Origin: Oscillospiraceae bacterium
Lineage (GTDB): Bacteria; Bacillota; Clostridia; Oscillospirales; Acutalibacteraceae
Reading direction: 5' to 3'
Assembly: GCA_015066175.1 (NCBI GenBank)
Contig: SVOW01000002.1
Span: 62,001-126,000 of the forward strand
DNA: 64,000 nucleotides
Below the pieces are notes generated by a model, which made no database searches, was not told the origin of the DNA, and saw only the letters and a list, made by a program, of their open reading frames with translations. The position numbers and the translations under genes are program-made. This document shows positions 43,929 to 53,619 of this stretch, piece by piece. Numbering within the stretch: position 1 is the first letter of the stretch; the number at the start of each line of letters is the position of its first letter.

Positions 43929-46568
43929 ATGAAATGGACAGGTCTTAATGAACTTCGTGAGAAATATCTCGCATTTTTTGAAAGCAAAGGTCATCTTCGT
44001 TTGCCTTCATTCTCGCTTGTGCCTCAGGGCGATAAGAGCCTTCTTCTTATCAACTCAGGTATGGCACCTATGAAAAAATATTTCACAGGTGAAGTAACAC
44101 CCCCCAGAAACCGTGTTACAACTTGCCAGAAATGTATCAGAACACCTGATATTGAACGTGTTGGTAAAACTGCACGTCACGGCACATATTTTGAAATGCT
44201 CGGTAACTTCTCATTCGGTGATTATTTTAAAAATGAAGCAACTGCATGGGCTTGGGAATTCTTTACAAAGGTTCTCGAAATCCCCGAAGAAAAACTTTAT
44301 TGTAGTATTTATGAAGAAGACGATGAAGCATTTGACATCTGGACACAGAAAGTTGGCGTTGATCCCAGCCACATTGTAAGACTTGGCAAAGAAGACAACT
44401 TCTGGGAACATGGTGCAGGTCCTTGCGGTCCTTGTTCAGAAATTTATTTTGACCGTGGCGAAAAGCATGGTTGCGGTTCACCTGATTGTGCAGTTGGTTG
44501 CGAATGTGACAGATTCATCGAAGTATGGAACCTTGTTTTCACACAGTTCTCAAACGACGGTGAAGGCAATTATACAAAACTTGACCGTTGCAATATTGAT
44601 ACAGGTATGGGTCTTGAAAGACTTGCTTGTGTTATGCAGGATGTTGACAATCTCTTTGAGGTTGACACAGTGCAGAATATTATGAAGCACATTATGGAAA
44701 TTTCAAAAATTCAGTATCACGACAACGAAAAGACAGATATTTCACTTCGTGTTATTACTGACCATATCCGTTCAACAACATTTATGATTGGTGACGGTGT
44801 TATGCCTTCAAATGAAGGTAAAGGTTATGTTCTCCGCCGTCTTCTCAGACGTGCTGCAAGACACGGTAAACTTATCGGTATCGACAAACCCTTCCTTTAT
44901 GAAGTTTGTGATACAGTAATTAAAGAAAACGAATCAGCATATCCCAACCTTGTTGAAAAACGCGATTTCATAGTGAAAATAATTAAGATTGAAGAAGAAA
45001 ACTTCAACAAAACAATTGACTCAGGTATGCAGCTTCTTAATACAATGATTGAAAATACTGAAAACTATGTTCTTTCAGGTGAAGATGCATTCAAACTTTC
45101 AGATACTTACGGTTTCCCCATTGACCTTACAAAAGAAATTCTTGAAGAAAAAGGCATGAGTGTTGATGAAGAAAAGTTCAAGGAACTTGTTCTTGAACAG
45201 AGAAACCGTTCAAGAGATGCTCGTAAAGATGCAGGTGCAGAGGCATGGAAAGACAGTGGCGTTGTAACCAAAGGTATTCCTGCAACTGATTTCGTTGGTT
45301 ATACTGAATTTGAAAATGAAGCAGAAGTTGTTGCTCTTATTTCTGCCGGTGAAAGAAAAGAATTTATTGAAAACGGCGAAGAAGCAGTGCTTGTACTTGA
45401 TAAAACTTCATTTTATGCTGAAAGCGGCGGTCAGGTTGGCGACACAGGTGTAATTTCACTTGGCGAAACTGTTTTTGAAGTTGTTGACACAAAGAAAACA
45501 CACGATGGTGTATTCCTTCATTACGGTTCAATTGTTGAAGGCGATGGAATCAAACTTGGCGATAATGTAAAAGCAGTTATCAACAAAGACGAAAGACTTT
45601 CAATAATGCGTAACCACACAGCAGCTCATCTTCTTCAGGCAGCTTTAAGAAAAACACTCGGTACTCATGTTGAGCAGGCAGGTCAGCTTGTAAACAAAGA
45701 CGCAGTACGTTTTGACTTTACTCATTTCTCAGCACTTACAGCTGAAGAAATTGCAGAAGTTGAAAAGATTGTAAATGAAGAAATCCTTTCTGCGGCTGTA
45801 GTTTCAATGACAGAAATGCCTATTGAAGAAGCAAAGAAAATCGGTGCTATGGCATTGTTCGGCGAAAAATACGGTGACGTTGTAAGGGTTGTAAGAGCAG
45901 GTGAATACTCAACTGAACTTTGTGGTGGTACTCACGTTTCTTCAACTGGTAACCTTGGTCTTTTCAAAATTGTAAGTGAATCTTCAGTTGCAGCAGGCGT
46001 AAGACGTATTGAAGCAGTAACAGGTAACGGTGTTCTTGAATTTATTACAAAGAAACTTTCTCTTATTGCAAATACAGCAGAAACACTCAAACTTGCTAAT
46101 GTTAATGACCTTGATAAACGTGCAGAAAGCGTAATGGCTGAAATGAAAGATAAAGACAGAGAAATATCAAGACTCTCATCAGAACTTTCTTCAATCAAAG
46201 CAAACAGCCTTTCTTCATCAGCAAAAGATGTTACAGGTGTTAAACTTATCGCAACAATCGTAGAAGACATGTCTGGTGACGACCTTCGCTCAATGTGTGA
46301 AGCACTCCGCGATACAAGCGAAGATGCAGTTATCGTTGTTGGTAATATAAACAAAGAAAAAGGTAATATCAACTTTGCTTGCGGTTGTGCTAAAGGTGCA
46401 ATTGCAAAAGGTATGAATGCAGGTAATATTGTTCGTGAGGTTGCAAAACTTGCAGGTGGTTCAGGCGGCGGACGTCCTGATTTCGCTATGGCAGGCGGTA
46501 AAGATATTACAAAAGCAGAAGATGCTATAAACGGCGTTGAGGCAATCGTTACTTCAATGGCAAAATAA
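43929..46568 (+). CDS. alaS: Alanyl-tRNA synthetase AlaS
   Basis: A full-length 879-aa class II synthetase. Catalytic motif 1 and 2 regions are at the N-terminus (MKWTGLNELREKYLAFFESKGH; RHGTYFEMLGNFSFGDYFK). The editing domain has NHTAAHLLQAALR with the zinc-site His pair and CGGTHVSSTGNLG. The DHHA1 oligomerisation domain is at the C-terminus (GGSGGGRPDFAMAGG). A Cys-rich insert with four clustered Cys (GCGSPDCAVGCEC, about residues 178-192) is typical of many bacterial AlaS. Controlled by the upstream T-box. First gene of the alaS-HIT-comEC-holA-rnmV-ispF cluster. Confidence 0.96.
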   Translation: MKWTGLNELREKYLAFFESKGHLRLPSFSLVPQGDKSLLLINSGMAPMKKYFTGEVTPPRNRVTTCQKCIRTPDIERVGKTARHGTYFEMLGNFSFGDYFKNEATAWAWEFFTKVLEIPEEKLYCSIYEEDDEAFDIWTQKVGVDPSHIVRLGKEDNFWEHGAGPCGPCSEIYFDRGEKHGCGSPDCAVGCECDRFIEVWNLVFTQFSNDGEGNYTKLDRCNIDTGMGLERLACVMQDVDNLFEVDTVQNIMKHIMEISKIQYHDNEKTDISLRVITDHIRSTTFMIGDGVMPSNEGKGYVLRRLLRRAARHGKLIGIDKPFLYEVCDTVIKENESAYPNLVEKRDFIVKIIKIEEENFNKTIDSGMQLLNTMIENTENYVLSGEDAFKLSDTYGFPIDLTKEILEEKGMSVDEEKFKELVLEQRNRSRDARKDAGAEAWKDSGVVTKGIPATDFVGYTEFENEAEVVALISAGERKEFIENGEEAVLVLDKTSFYAESGGQVGDTGVISLGETVFEVVDTKKTHDGVFLHYGSIVEGDGIKLGDNVKAVINKDERLSIMRNHTAAHLLQAALRKTLGTHVEQAGQLVNKDAVRFDFTHFSALTAEEIAEVEKIVNEEILSAAVVSMTEMPIEEAKKIGAMALFGEKYGDVVRVVRAGEYSTELCGGTHVSSTGNLGLFKIVSESSVAAGVRRIEAVTGNGVLEFITKKLSLIANTAETLKLANVNDLDKRAESVMAEMKDKDREISRLSSELSSIKANSLSSSAKDVTGVKLIATIVEDMSGDDLRSMCEALRDTSEDAVIVVGNINKEKGNINFACGCAKGAIAKGMNAGNIVREVAKLAGGSGGGRPDFAMAGGKDITKAEDAINGVEAIVTSMAK

Positions 46569-46580
46569 AGGAGAATAACA

Positions 46581-46922
46581 ATGGATTGTTTGTTTTGTAA
46601 AATTATAGCAGGTGAAATTCCCTCAAAAAAAGCATACGAAGATGAGCTTGTTTATGCTTTTCACGATATTGACCCTCAGGCACCTGTTCATATTCTCATA
46701 ATCCCGAAAGAACATATTAAATCTGCAGACGAAATAACAGCAGAAAACAGTGCAGTTGTAGCGCACATTTTTGAAGTTGCAGCAAAATTGGCTAAAGAAA
46801 ACAATTTGTCTGCTGATGGTTACAGAATCGTTACTAACATCGGAGAAGCGGGCGGACAGACAGTAAAACATCTTCATTTCCATCTTATGGGCGGAAGAAA
46901 CTTTACATGGCCTGCAGGCTGA
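46581..46922 (+). CDS. HIT family (HinT-like) nucleotide hydrolase
   Basis: A 113-aa protein of the histidine-triad superfamily. It begins CLFCKIIAGEIPSKKAYED with Cys pair C3/C6 and two further His positions likely to form the HinT zinc site. It ends with the catalytic triad VKHLHFHLMGG. Such enzymes cleave adenosine phosphoramidates; a link to aminoacyl-adenylates fits its place directly after alaS (12 bases). Length is typical. Confidence 0.93.
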   Translation: MDCLFCKIIAGEIPSKKAYEDELVYAFHDIDPQAPVHILIIPKEHIKSADEITAENSAVVAHIFEVAAKLAKENNLSADGYRIVTNIGEAGGQTVKHLHFHLMGGRNFTWPAG

Positions 46923-46952
46923 TTTAAATTAGTTTATCGGAGCTGAAATAAA

Positions 46953-49112
46953 ATGGAAAAAAGACCGCTTGGATTTATAGGCGCAATGTTTTTCACAATA
47001 ATGGTCGTTTTATCACGATTCGGTTTTGAAAAATCATTGTATATTCTGCCTGTATTTCTTGCTGCGGTCTTTTTGGTTTTTCTTAAACAAAAACGTCTTA
47101 GATTTTTCACAGTAGTAACGTCTTCAGTATTATGTGCATGCATAATTTTTTACGTTGCTGATACTGATTACAAAACAAAGGCTGAATATTTTTCGGGCGA
47201 AAATATTTCAGTTGAAGGTGTTATTTGTGAAAGACCATATTTTGATGGCGAAGGGTATGTATTTTGCGTTAAAACTGATAAGATCAACTCAGATGATGTA
47301 TCAATGAAAATTCTTGTTAAATCACGCACTTTACCTGAAAAGGCGTTATTATACAATAAAATCTCTTTTAATGCTGAATTATTTAAAACTGAATCTGCAA
47401 TTAATAAAGCAGATAATATTGTACTCACAGGATATTGCGACAATCATTCTCTTGAAGCATGTGAAAATAATTCTAAACCGCTGAATTATTATCTATTGTC
47501 ATATAAGTATAAATTAGTTGACAATATTTATTCTTTTGTTCCCAATGATGTTGGTGCATTTATCGCAGGTATTACTTTTGGTGAAAAGGATTTGTTGAGT
47601 GATACGACTTCTCATAATTTCAGAATAACAGGTACTTCACATATCCTTGTTGTTTCGGGTCTTCATACTGCAATTTGGTCAGGTGCACTATATTGGTTTC
47701 TGAAAAAATTTCTTTCAGAAAGAAAATCTTCCCTCGTTTCAATAATATTTTTATTGGTATATATGGCGTTTACAGGGTTTACGCCATCAGTTGTGCGTGC
47801 AGGGGTTATGATGATTCTGAATTATTCAGCAAAAATATCAGGAGAGATTCCGGATTCGCTTAATACGACAGGATTTGCTGCACTTGTGCTGACAATAATT
47901 AATCCCTTTTCTGTATATAATGTGGGCACTGTATTTTCGTTTGCTTGTGTTTTCGGTATATTGCTCGGAAACAAATTTGTTTATCCTTCATTAAATAAGC
48001 AGATTCTTCGTATTAAAGTAAAAACCATAAGAACAGCAGTTTCGTTTATTGTTTCAACAGTGTTTATTTCGCTTTCAGCACAAGTTTTTACATTTCCTGT
48101 TTCTGTTTTATATAATATCGATTTTTCATTTATCAGCATAATCGGCAATTTCTTTGTTTCAATTTTTACAACGGTTGCAATGGTTTGTGGTGGTATCGGC
48201 AGTGTCTTTTTATTGTATGCACCTGATTTTATTGTAACAAAACTGATTTTTGGTACATCAATAATCTTTTCAAGGATTATTCTGCATATAACTGAAAAAT
48301 TGTCTGTACTCGATAAGTTTTATGTAAACGTAACAACAATGGAAAACTACATATTTCTTATTTTAGCAGGTATCATTCTGTTTCTACTTGCGTTTGCAAC
48401 GTTTTCAATCAAAAAGAAAAGTGCAGCATTTTCCTTGTTTCTTATTCCGATATTTTTTATATCTAATTTTATTCCATCTGTTTATAGGCAAATTTACGTG
48501 GATTTTGCAGTTATGGATGTGGGACAAGGCTTGTGCGTGACTTTTACAAATAATGGTGAAACGGTAATGCTGGGTTGTGGTACAGACAGTTACTATCCTC
48601 TTAACAATATCTATAATTATCTTGAATTAAGAAATGTTGATAAAATTAAAGCTCTTTATCTGCCTGTTGATTCCGGTGCCAAACTTGTTGCAAGTGCAAG
48701 AAAAATCAGCGAAGATTATGTTGTTGAATCTGCAGTGACATCGTCTGAATATAAATTTTCATTTGTTTGTGATAATGTTACGTCGGCCGACCATGTAGTA
48801 GCAGAATATTTTCAGGGTAAACTCAAAATCGACTACCATACATATGAAAAATGTTCATTTGCACTGGCTGAAATTGGTCAGACACGTATTCTTATAAATT
48901 TTTATGGCAATTTAAAGAATGAATATTTGCCACAGAGTTGTATTAACCCCGATATTTATGTTACAATGAATGCAGATTCATACAAAACGGATTTTTCTGC
49001 AACAAAAGAATATATTCTTTCTGCGTATTATGAAGAATATATTCCTGAAAATGCCGATAACATTCACATAACAAAATATGATTCAGAATATATCAAAGCG
49101 ATTAAGTATTAA
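46953..49112 (+). CDS. comEC: ComEC/Rec2-type DNA-uptake channel protein with degenerate nuclease domain
   Basis: A 719-aa membrane protein. The N-terminal ~170 residues hold two helices and a DUF4131-like OB domain. Residues ~190-500 are the competence domain, with FIAGITFGEKDLLS, SHILVVSGLHTA and about eight helices. The C-terminal ~190 residues match the ComEC metallo-beta-lactamase domain at its start (FAVMDVGQGLCVTF), but the metal-binding HxDxDH motif is absent: the equivalent place reads LPVDSGAKLV. The nuclease is therefore probably inactive. It may still form a DNA channel. It is followed by holA, as in many Firmicutes. Confidence 0.87.
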   Translation: MEKRPLGFIGAMFFTIMVVLSRFGFEKSLYILPVFLAAVFLVFLKQKRLRFFTVVTSSVLCACIIFYVADTDYKTKAEYFSGENISVEGVICERPYFDGEGYVFCVKTDKINSDDVSMKILVKSRTLPEKALLYNKISFNAELFKTESAINKADNIVLTGYCDNHSLEACENNSKPLNYYLLSYKYKLVDNIYSFVPNDVGAFIAGITFGEKDLLSDTTSHNFRITGTSHILVVSGLHTAIWSGALYWFLKKFLSERKSSLVSIIFLLVYMAFTGFTPSVVRAGVMMILNYSAKISGEIPDSLNTTGFAALVLTIINPFSVYNVGTVFSFACVFGILLGNKFVYPSLNKQILRIKVKTIRTAVSFIVSTVFISLSAQVFTFPVSVLYNIDFSFISIIGNFFVSIFTTVAMVCGGIGSVFLLYAPDFIVTKLIFGTSIIFSRIILHITEKLSVLDKFYVNVTTMENYIFLILAGIILFLLAFATFSIKKKSAAFSLFLIPIFFISNFIPSVYRQIYVDFAVMDVGQGLCVTFTNNGETVMLGCGTDSYYPLNNIYNYLELRNVDKIKALYLPVDSGAKLVASARKISEDYVVESAVTSSEYKFSFVCDNVTSADHVVAEYFQGKLKIDYHTYEKCSFALAEIGQTRILINFYGNLKNEYLPQSCINPDIYVTMNADSYKTDFSATKEYILSAYYEEYIPENADNIHITKYDSEYIKAIKY

Positions 49113-49124
49113 GGAGTAAAAAGT

Positions 49125-50180
49125 ATGCCTGAAATATTTGAAAATGATATAAAACTTCATATAAAGTCCTGTAATTTTTCCAATGTGTATTTTATTTATG
49201 GTAATGAGCCGTATCTTAAAGAGTTTTATGCGGGAAAAATCATTGAAAAGTCAGTCAACAAAGATTTTGCAATGTTCAATCTGCATATTTTTAATGGTGA
49301 TGATGTTTCTCTCAATGACGTTGCCGCTTGTTGCGAATCGTTGCCTATGATGGATGAGCATTGTTGTGTTGTGGTTAAAGATTATAAATTTGACAAAGCA
49401 ACAGAAGATGAAAGAAAGCAGATTGAAGAAATAATTTCTGATGTGCCTGACACAACTATTCTTGTGTTCTGGATGCAGAATGTTGAAGTTGATGCGAAGA
49501 AAAACGACAAATGGAAAAAAATTCTGACTTTGATGAATAAATACGCAAGCACTGTTTCTCTTGATAAAAAAACACGTTCAGCACTTGTTAAACTTCTTGT
49601 TTCCGGTGCTGATAAAAGAGGCTGTTCGATTTCATCTCAAAATGCAGAACACTTGATTAATCTGGTAGGGGATGATATGAATAATCTCCTTAATGAACTT
49701 GAAAAACTTTGTTTTTTTGCTGATAAAAGCGAAATAACAAAACAACACATAGAATCATTGGCTATTCGTTCAGTATCAGCAAGAGTTTTTGACCTTGCAA
49801 CAGATATCGTGCAGGGTAGGAATGAAAAAGCTTTTGAAGTTCTTAAAACTTTGCTTTCGCAAAAAGAAGAACCGGTCAACATCAATAGCCAGCTTATTAA
49901 TGCTTATGTTGATATTTACAGAGCAAAAGTGTTTCTTTCTTCAGGTGAAAAAGCTGATGGTGCTGCTAAGTTTTATAACTATCAGAACAAAACTTTCCGC
50001 CTTACAAATGCAGCAAGAGACGCATCAAAAATTGATATTTCAGCAATCAGAGTGTGTCTTGATATTCTTGCTGCAGCAGATACAAAACTTAAAAGTTCAG
50101 CAGTAAATAAATCGCTGATTCTTGAAGAAACAATTGTAAAACTCATTTTAGCCGCAAATGGTGAAAGGGTAACGGTATAA
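49125..50180 (+). CDS. holA: DNA polymerase III subunit delta HolA
   Basis: The clamp-loader delta subunit, 351 aa, which opens the sliding clamp. It has the family N-terminus (NVYFIYGNEPYLKEFYAGKI), the central LINLVGDDMNNLLNELEKL helix region, and the collar domain with ARVFDLATDIVQGRNEKAF. It shares the comEC-holA order common to Firmicutes. Its stop codon overlaps the rnmV start by one base. Confidence 0.92.
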   Translation: MPEIFENDIKLHIKSCNFSNVYFIYGNEPYLKEFYAGKIIEKSVNKDFAMFNLHIFNGDDVSLNDVAACCESLPMMDEHCCVVVKDYKFDKATEDERKQIEEIISDVPDTTILVFWMQNVEVDAKKNDKWKKILTLMNKYASTVSLDKKTRSALVKLLVSGADKRGCSISSQNAEHLINLVGDDMNNLLNELEKLCFFADKSEITKQHIESLAIRSVSARVFDLATDIVQGRNEKAFEVLKTLLSQKEEPVNINSQLINAYVDIYRAKVFLSSGEKADGAAKFYNYQNKTFRLTNAARDASKIDISAIRVCLDILAAADTKLKSSAVNKSLILEETIVKLILAANGERVTV

Positions 50181-50773
50181 TGATAAAAATTAAAGAGGCT
50201 GTAATTGTCGAAGGAAAATATGATAAAATTAAGCTTGCTTCCATTCTTGATGCTCCTATAGTCACAACAGATGGTTTCAGAATTTTCAAAGACAAAGAAA
50301 AGCAGAATTTTATCAGAAGTCTTGCAGAAAAAAGGGGAATTCTTATACTCACAGACAGTGATTCGGCAGGGCTTATGATACGTTCTTTTCTTGGTGGAAG
50401 CATAAAAAAGGAATACATAAAGCATGTGTATATCCCTGAATTGTTTGGAAAAGAAAAAAGAAAAAACGAAGCTTCAAAAGAAGGGCTGCTTGGAGTTGAA
50501 GGAGTTTCAAAAGAAATTATTCTGAAAAGTCTCGAAAGAGCAGGGGTGTTCGCTCAGGATTCGCCGGAAGCAGAAGACCCTATAACTAAAATAGATTTGT
50601 ATGACGATGGCTTTTTCGGCAAAGATAACTGTACAGAAAAAAGAAAAATTTTACTCAAAAAAGTTTCCTTGCCATCAAATCTTTCGACTAATGCACTTGT
50701 GCAGATGCTTAACGTTTTTATGACAAAAGATGAATATAAACTTTTGGTAAAGGAGATTGAAGAAAGTCTATGA
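50180..50773 (+). CDS. rnmV: Ribonuclease M5 RnmV
   Basis: Toprim-domain nuclease that matures the 5S rRNA precursor, 197 aa. The toprim motifs are IVEGKYDK (Glu, about residue 12) and ILTDSDSAG (Asp-x-Asp), followed by the [17 protein letters not shown] segment typical of RNase M5. It is translationally coupled to holA in front and ispF behind (4-base overlap). In Bacillus it is next to ksgA; here it is in the alaS-ispF cluster. Confidence 0.93.
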   Translation: MIKIKEAVIVEGKYDKIKLASILDAPIVTTDGFRIFKDKEKQNFIRSLAEKRGILILTDSDSAGLMIRSFLGGSIKKEYIKHVYIPELFGKEKRKNEASKEGLLGVEGVSKEIILKSLERAGVFAQDSPEAEDPITKIDLYDDGFFGKDNCTEKRKILLKKVSLPSNLSTNALVQMLNVFMTKDEYKLLVKEIEESL

Positions 50774-51237
50774 GAATCGGTCACGGATACGATGTACACA
50801 AATTAACTGAAAACAGAAAATTAATTCTTGGCGGAGTTGAAATTGAATTTGAAAAAGGTCTTTTAGGTCATTCTGATGCAGATGTGTTACTTCATGCTAT
50901 CAGTGATGCACTTTTGGGTGCAGCAGCATTGGGTGATATCGGAAAACTTTTTCCTGATAATGACGACAGATTTCTGGGTGCAGACAGCAGAAAACTTCTT
51001 GAAGTTGTTGTGTCAAAACTTAAAGAAAATGGGTATGAAATCGTTAACATTGATTCTACTGTTGTTGCTCAAAGACCGAAACTTTCACCGTTTATTGATA
51101 TGATGCGTGCAAATATTGCAGAAAGCTGTGGTCTTGATATAGGTCGGGTGAGCGTAAAAGCTACAACTGAAGAAAAGATGGGCTTTACAGGCGAAGGTCT
51201 GGGAATTTCGGCACATGCAGTTGTTTTGATAGATTAG
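50770..51237 (+). CDS. ispF: 2-C-methyl-D-erythritol 2,4-cyclodiphosphate synthase IspF
   Basis: Non-mevalonate isoprenoid enzyme, 155 aa. It carries the zinc ligands in GYDVHKL and [28 protein letters not shown], the substrate loop FPDNDDRF, and a C-terminal [20 protein letters not shown]. Its ATG overlaps the rnmV stop (ATGA). Length and motifs are standard. Confidence 0.96.
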   Translation: MRIGHGYDVHKLTENRKLILGGVEIEFEKGLLGHSDADVLLHAISDALLGAAALGDIGKLFPDNDDRFLGADSRKLLEVVVSKLKENGYEIVNIDSTVVAQRPKLSPFIDMMRANIAESCGLDIGRVSVKATTEEKMGFTGEGLGISAHAVVLID

Positions 51238-51265
51238 GACAAATTATGCCTTATTTCATATTATG

Positions 51266-51281
51266 ATAATGATATCATTAT
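51266..51281. promoter_or_regulatory. Fur-like palindrome before DUF3343/desulfurase genes
   Basis: ATAATGATATCATTAT is a perfect 16-bp palindrome. It equals the two 8-base arms of the classical Fur box but lacks the single central base. It lies 16 bases before the DUF3343 start, so a bound repressor would block the promoter or initiation. A wider repeat ATTTCATA (51253-51260) with TATGAAAT (51279-51286) surrounds it. Confidence 0.5.
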
Positions 51282-51297
51282 GAAATGAGGTGAAATA

Positions 51298-51528
51298 ATG
51301 GATAAAGCATTTGTAAAAGTCAAATCTGTAACACATGCGATAAAAGCAAAAGATGTGCTAAATTCAAACGGCTATAATGCAAAAGTTGTGAGAAACACTG
51401 ATAACTCTGTTGGTGAAAGTTGTGGCTATTCGGTAGTTTTTGATGGCGATATTATGCGTGCAGAGGGAATATTGCGTGATTATCATGTGAAGTTTTCTTC
51501 ATCAGGCAAAATCCGAAACAAACTATGA
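51298..51528 (+). CDS. DUF3343 putative sulfur/selenium carrier-like protein
   Basis: A 76-aa protein starting DKAFVKVKSVTHAIKAKDVL with a single Cys in SVGESCGYSVVF. DUF3343 proteins are found beside class V aminotransferases related to cysteine desulfurases, and are suspected to carry sulfur or selenium; no function is proven. Here its last codon overlaps the desulfurase-like gene by 4 bases, supporting a joint role. GAGGTGA ribosome site. A Fur-like palindrome lies upstream. Confidence 0.85.
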   Translation: MDKAFVKVKSVTHAIKAKDVLNSNGYNAKVVRNTDNSVGESCGYSVVFDGDIMRAEGILRDYHVKFSSSGKIRNKL

Positions 51529-52673
51529 TTTATCTTGATAACAGTGCCACAACTTATCCGAAGCCCGTTGCTGTGCGTGAGATGTTAAGAGTTGGTCCTG
51601 TGGTTTATGGGGCAAATCCCGGCAGAGGCGGATATCCCATGAGTAATTCTACAGCACTTGAAATTTACAAAGTTAGAAGTAAAATTGCTGAATTTTTCGG
51701 TGCTGAAAGTGAAGAGCAGGTTGTATTTACTTTTAACTGTACCCATGCACTCAATCTTGCTATAAAGGGTCTTGCTAAAAAAGGTGGACACGCAGTAACC
51801 TCGTGTCTTGAGCATAACTCAGTTATGCGACCACTTTATAAATTGCGTGAAAGCGGCGATTTTGATTTTGATATTGCAACTGTTTTTTCTGATGATGACA
51901 AAACTGTTGCAAGTTTTGAAAGCAAAATTAAAAGCAACACAGATTTCATTGTATGCACTTATGCTTCGAATGTATTTGGTGATATTCTACCTGTTGAAAA
52001 GATAGGACATCTTGCCAAACGATATAATATCCCTTTGATTGTGGATGCAGCACAAGCGGCAGGCATAATTGATATAGATATTACGCGTGATAATATTTCC
52101 TGCCTTTGTATGCCCGGTCACAAAGGTTTATATGGTCCTGTAGGTACAGGTGTTATGTTGCTTTCTCAAAATTGTTTTCCGGACACCATAATTGAAGGTG
52201 GCACAGGTAGTGAAAGTAAAAATCTTTCTCAGCCTGAATTTTTGCCTGACCGCTTTGAGAGCGGTACGCTTAACACTTATGGTATTCTTGCTTTGGGCAA
52301 GGGGATTGACTTTCTTAAAAAGAACAAAATTGACAATATCAGAGAACATGAAAATGAGTTGATTTATTATCTTTATAAACAGTTTCTCAATTCCGATGAT
52401 GTTATTTTGTATAATGAATTTTTCTCTGAAAAATTTGTGCCTATATTGTCATTCAACGTGATAAATATGCAAAGTGAATTAACTGCATCTATATTAGCAA
52501 AAGAAAATATTGCTGTAAGAGGCGGTTTTCATTGTAATCCAATGGCACACAAATACTACAGAACATCGCACTCAGGTACAGTGCGGGCGTCTGTTTCAGC
52601 GTTCAATAAAAAAAGTGATATAAATTTTTTAATCAATTTTGTAAATAAAATTGCCAAAATTAAAAAAGTATGA
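51525..52673 (+). CDS. Cysteine desulfurase-like class V aminotransferase (EF2568-type family)
   Basis: A 382-aa PLP enzyme related to NifS/SufS. It starts MIYLDNSATTYPKPV, has the PLP-binding Lys in MPGHKGLYGPVGTG, the PLP-contact VDAAQAAG, and an active-site Cys in RGGFHCNPMAHKY. This is the subtype that accompanies DUF3343 and that in some genomes lies in selenium-dependent hydroxylase clusters. The expected reaction is removal of sulfur (or selenium) from cysteine for transfer to a carrier. Coupled to the preceding DUF3343 gene. Confidence 0.88.
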   Translation: MIYLDNSATTYPKPVAVREMLRVGPVVYGANPGRGGYPMSNSTALEIYKVRSKIAEFFGAESEEQVVFTFNCTHALNLAIKGLAKKGGHAVTSCLEHNSVMRPLYKLRESGDFDFDIATVFSDDDKTVASFESKIKSNTDFIVCTYASNVFGDILPVEKIGHLAKRYNIPLIVDAAQAAGIIDIDITRDNISCLCMPGHKGLYGPVGTGVMLLSQNCFPDTIIEGGTGSESKNLSQPEFLPDRFESGTLNTYGILALGKGIDFLKKNKIDNIREHENELIYYLYKQFLNSDDVILYNEFFSEKFVPILSFNVINMQSELTASILAKENIAVRGGFHCNPMAHKYYRTSHSGTVRASVSAFNKKSDINFLINFVNKIAKIKKV

Positions 52674-52713
52674 TACAATAAAATGCTGATATTATTTTCG
52701 GGAGTTTTAATAT

Positions 52714-53619
52714 ATGATTAGTGGAATATTTTCTGAATATACGTTGAAGCTGAAAAATGTCTTGATGTCTTTCGGCTTTACTGATTTATTAGATATCTGC
52801 CTTGTTGCCTTTATAATTTATCAGGCAATAAAGTTGTTGAGAGATACGCGTGCTTTTCAGCTTTTGAAGGGTCTTATTCTTGTTGGGCTTTCTTTTGTTT
52901 TAATCAAAATGCTCAATATGCAGGCAAGTGAGTATATTTTCAAAACATTGTTTTCAAACCTCATTCTTGTGCTTATTATTATTTTTCATCCTGAAATCAG
53001 ACATGCACTTGAAGTTGCAGGTGCAAATGGTTTCAGAAATTTTGCGAAACGCTTTTTTGCAAAACGACGTGAAAATACAGATTCACAAAATGTGAAAGAG
53101 GTTGTTGATGAGTTTGTAAAAGCCGTTGTAAATATGAGCGAAAATAAAGTCGGTTCACTTACTGTTTTTGAAAGGCAGACACTTTTAGGTGAGATTATAA
53201 AAACAGGCACCGTTATAGATGCTGCTGCAACTGAGCAGATGTTTTGCAATGTTTTCTTCCCTAATTCTCCGCTTCATGATGGTGCTGCAATTGTGCGTGA
53301 AGGTCGAGTGCATGCTGCGGGATGTATTCTTCCGCTTACAAATAACAATAATAAAGTCAATAAGGAGCTCGGAACACGTCACAGAGCTGCAATTGGTATG
53401 AGTGAACAGAGCGATGCGCTTCTCGTTATAACAAGTGAAGAAACAGGCGTTATTTCAATAGCTGAAAAAGGTAATCTTACACGTAACCTTACTCCAGAAG
53501 AACTTACTGATAAACTTATGAATGCCCTTACTTTCACTAAAAAAGACAGCAAGGGTACAGTAAAATCTTTCATTGAATTTACCAAAAACAGAATGGGAGG
53601 TATGTTTGATGAAAAATAA
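52714..53619 (+). CDS. cdaA: Diadenylate cyclase CdaA
   Basis: Makes cyclic di-AMP from two ATP. The 301-aa protein has three N-terminal membrane helices (about residues 20-90), the IIIFHPEIRHALE linker, and a DisA_N catalytic domain with HDGAAIV (about 188-194) and GTRHRAAIGMSE (about 222-233). C-di-AMP controls potassium and osmolyte balance and cell-wall homeostasis. It overlaps the cdaR gene by 11 bases, the conserved cdaA-cdaR pair; glmM, often third, is not present here. Confidence 0.95.
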   Translation: MISGIFSEYTLKLKNVLMSFGFTDLLDICLVAFIIYQAIKLLRDTRAFQLLKGLILVGLSFVLIKMLNMQASEYIFKTLFSNLILVLIIIFHPEIRHALEVAGANGFRNFAKRFFAKRRENTDSQNVKEVVDEFVKAVVNMSENKVGSLTVFERQTLLGEIIKTGTVIDAAATEQMFCNVFFPNSPLHDGAAIVREGRVHAAGCILPLTNNNNKVNKELGTRHRAAIGMSEQSDALLVITSEETGVISIAEKGNLTRNLTPEELTDKLMNALTFTKKDSKGTVKSFIEFTKNRMGGMFDEK

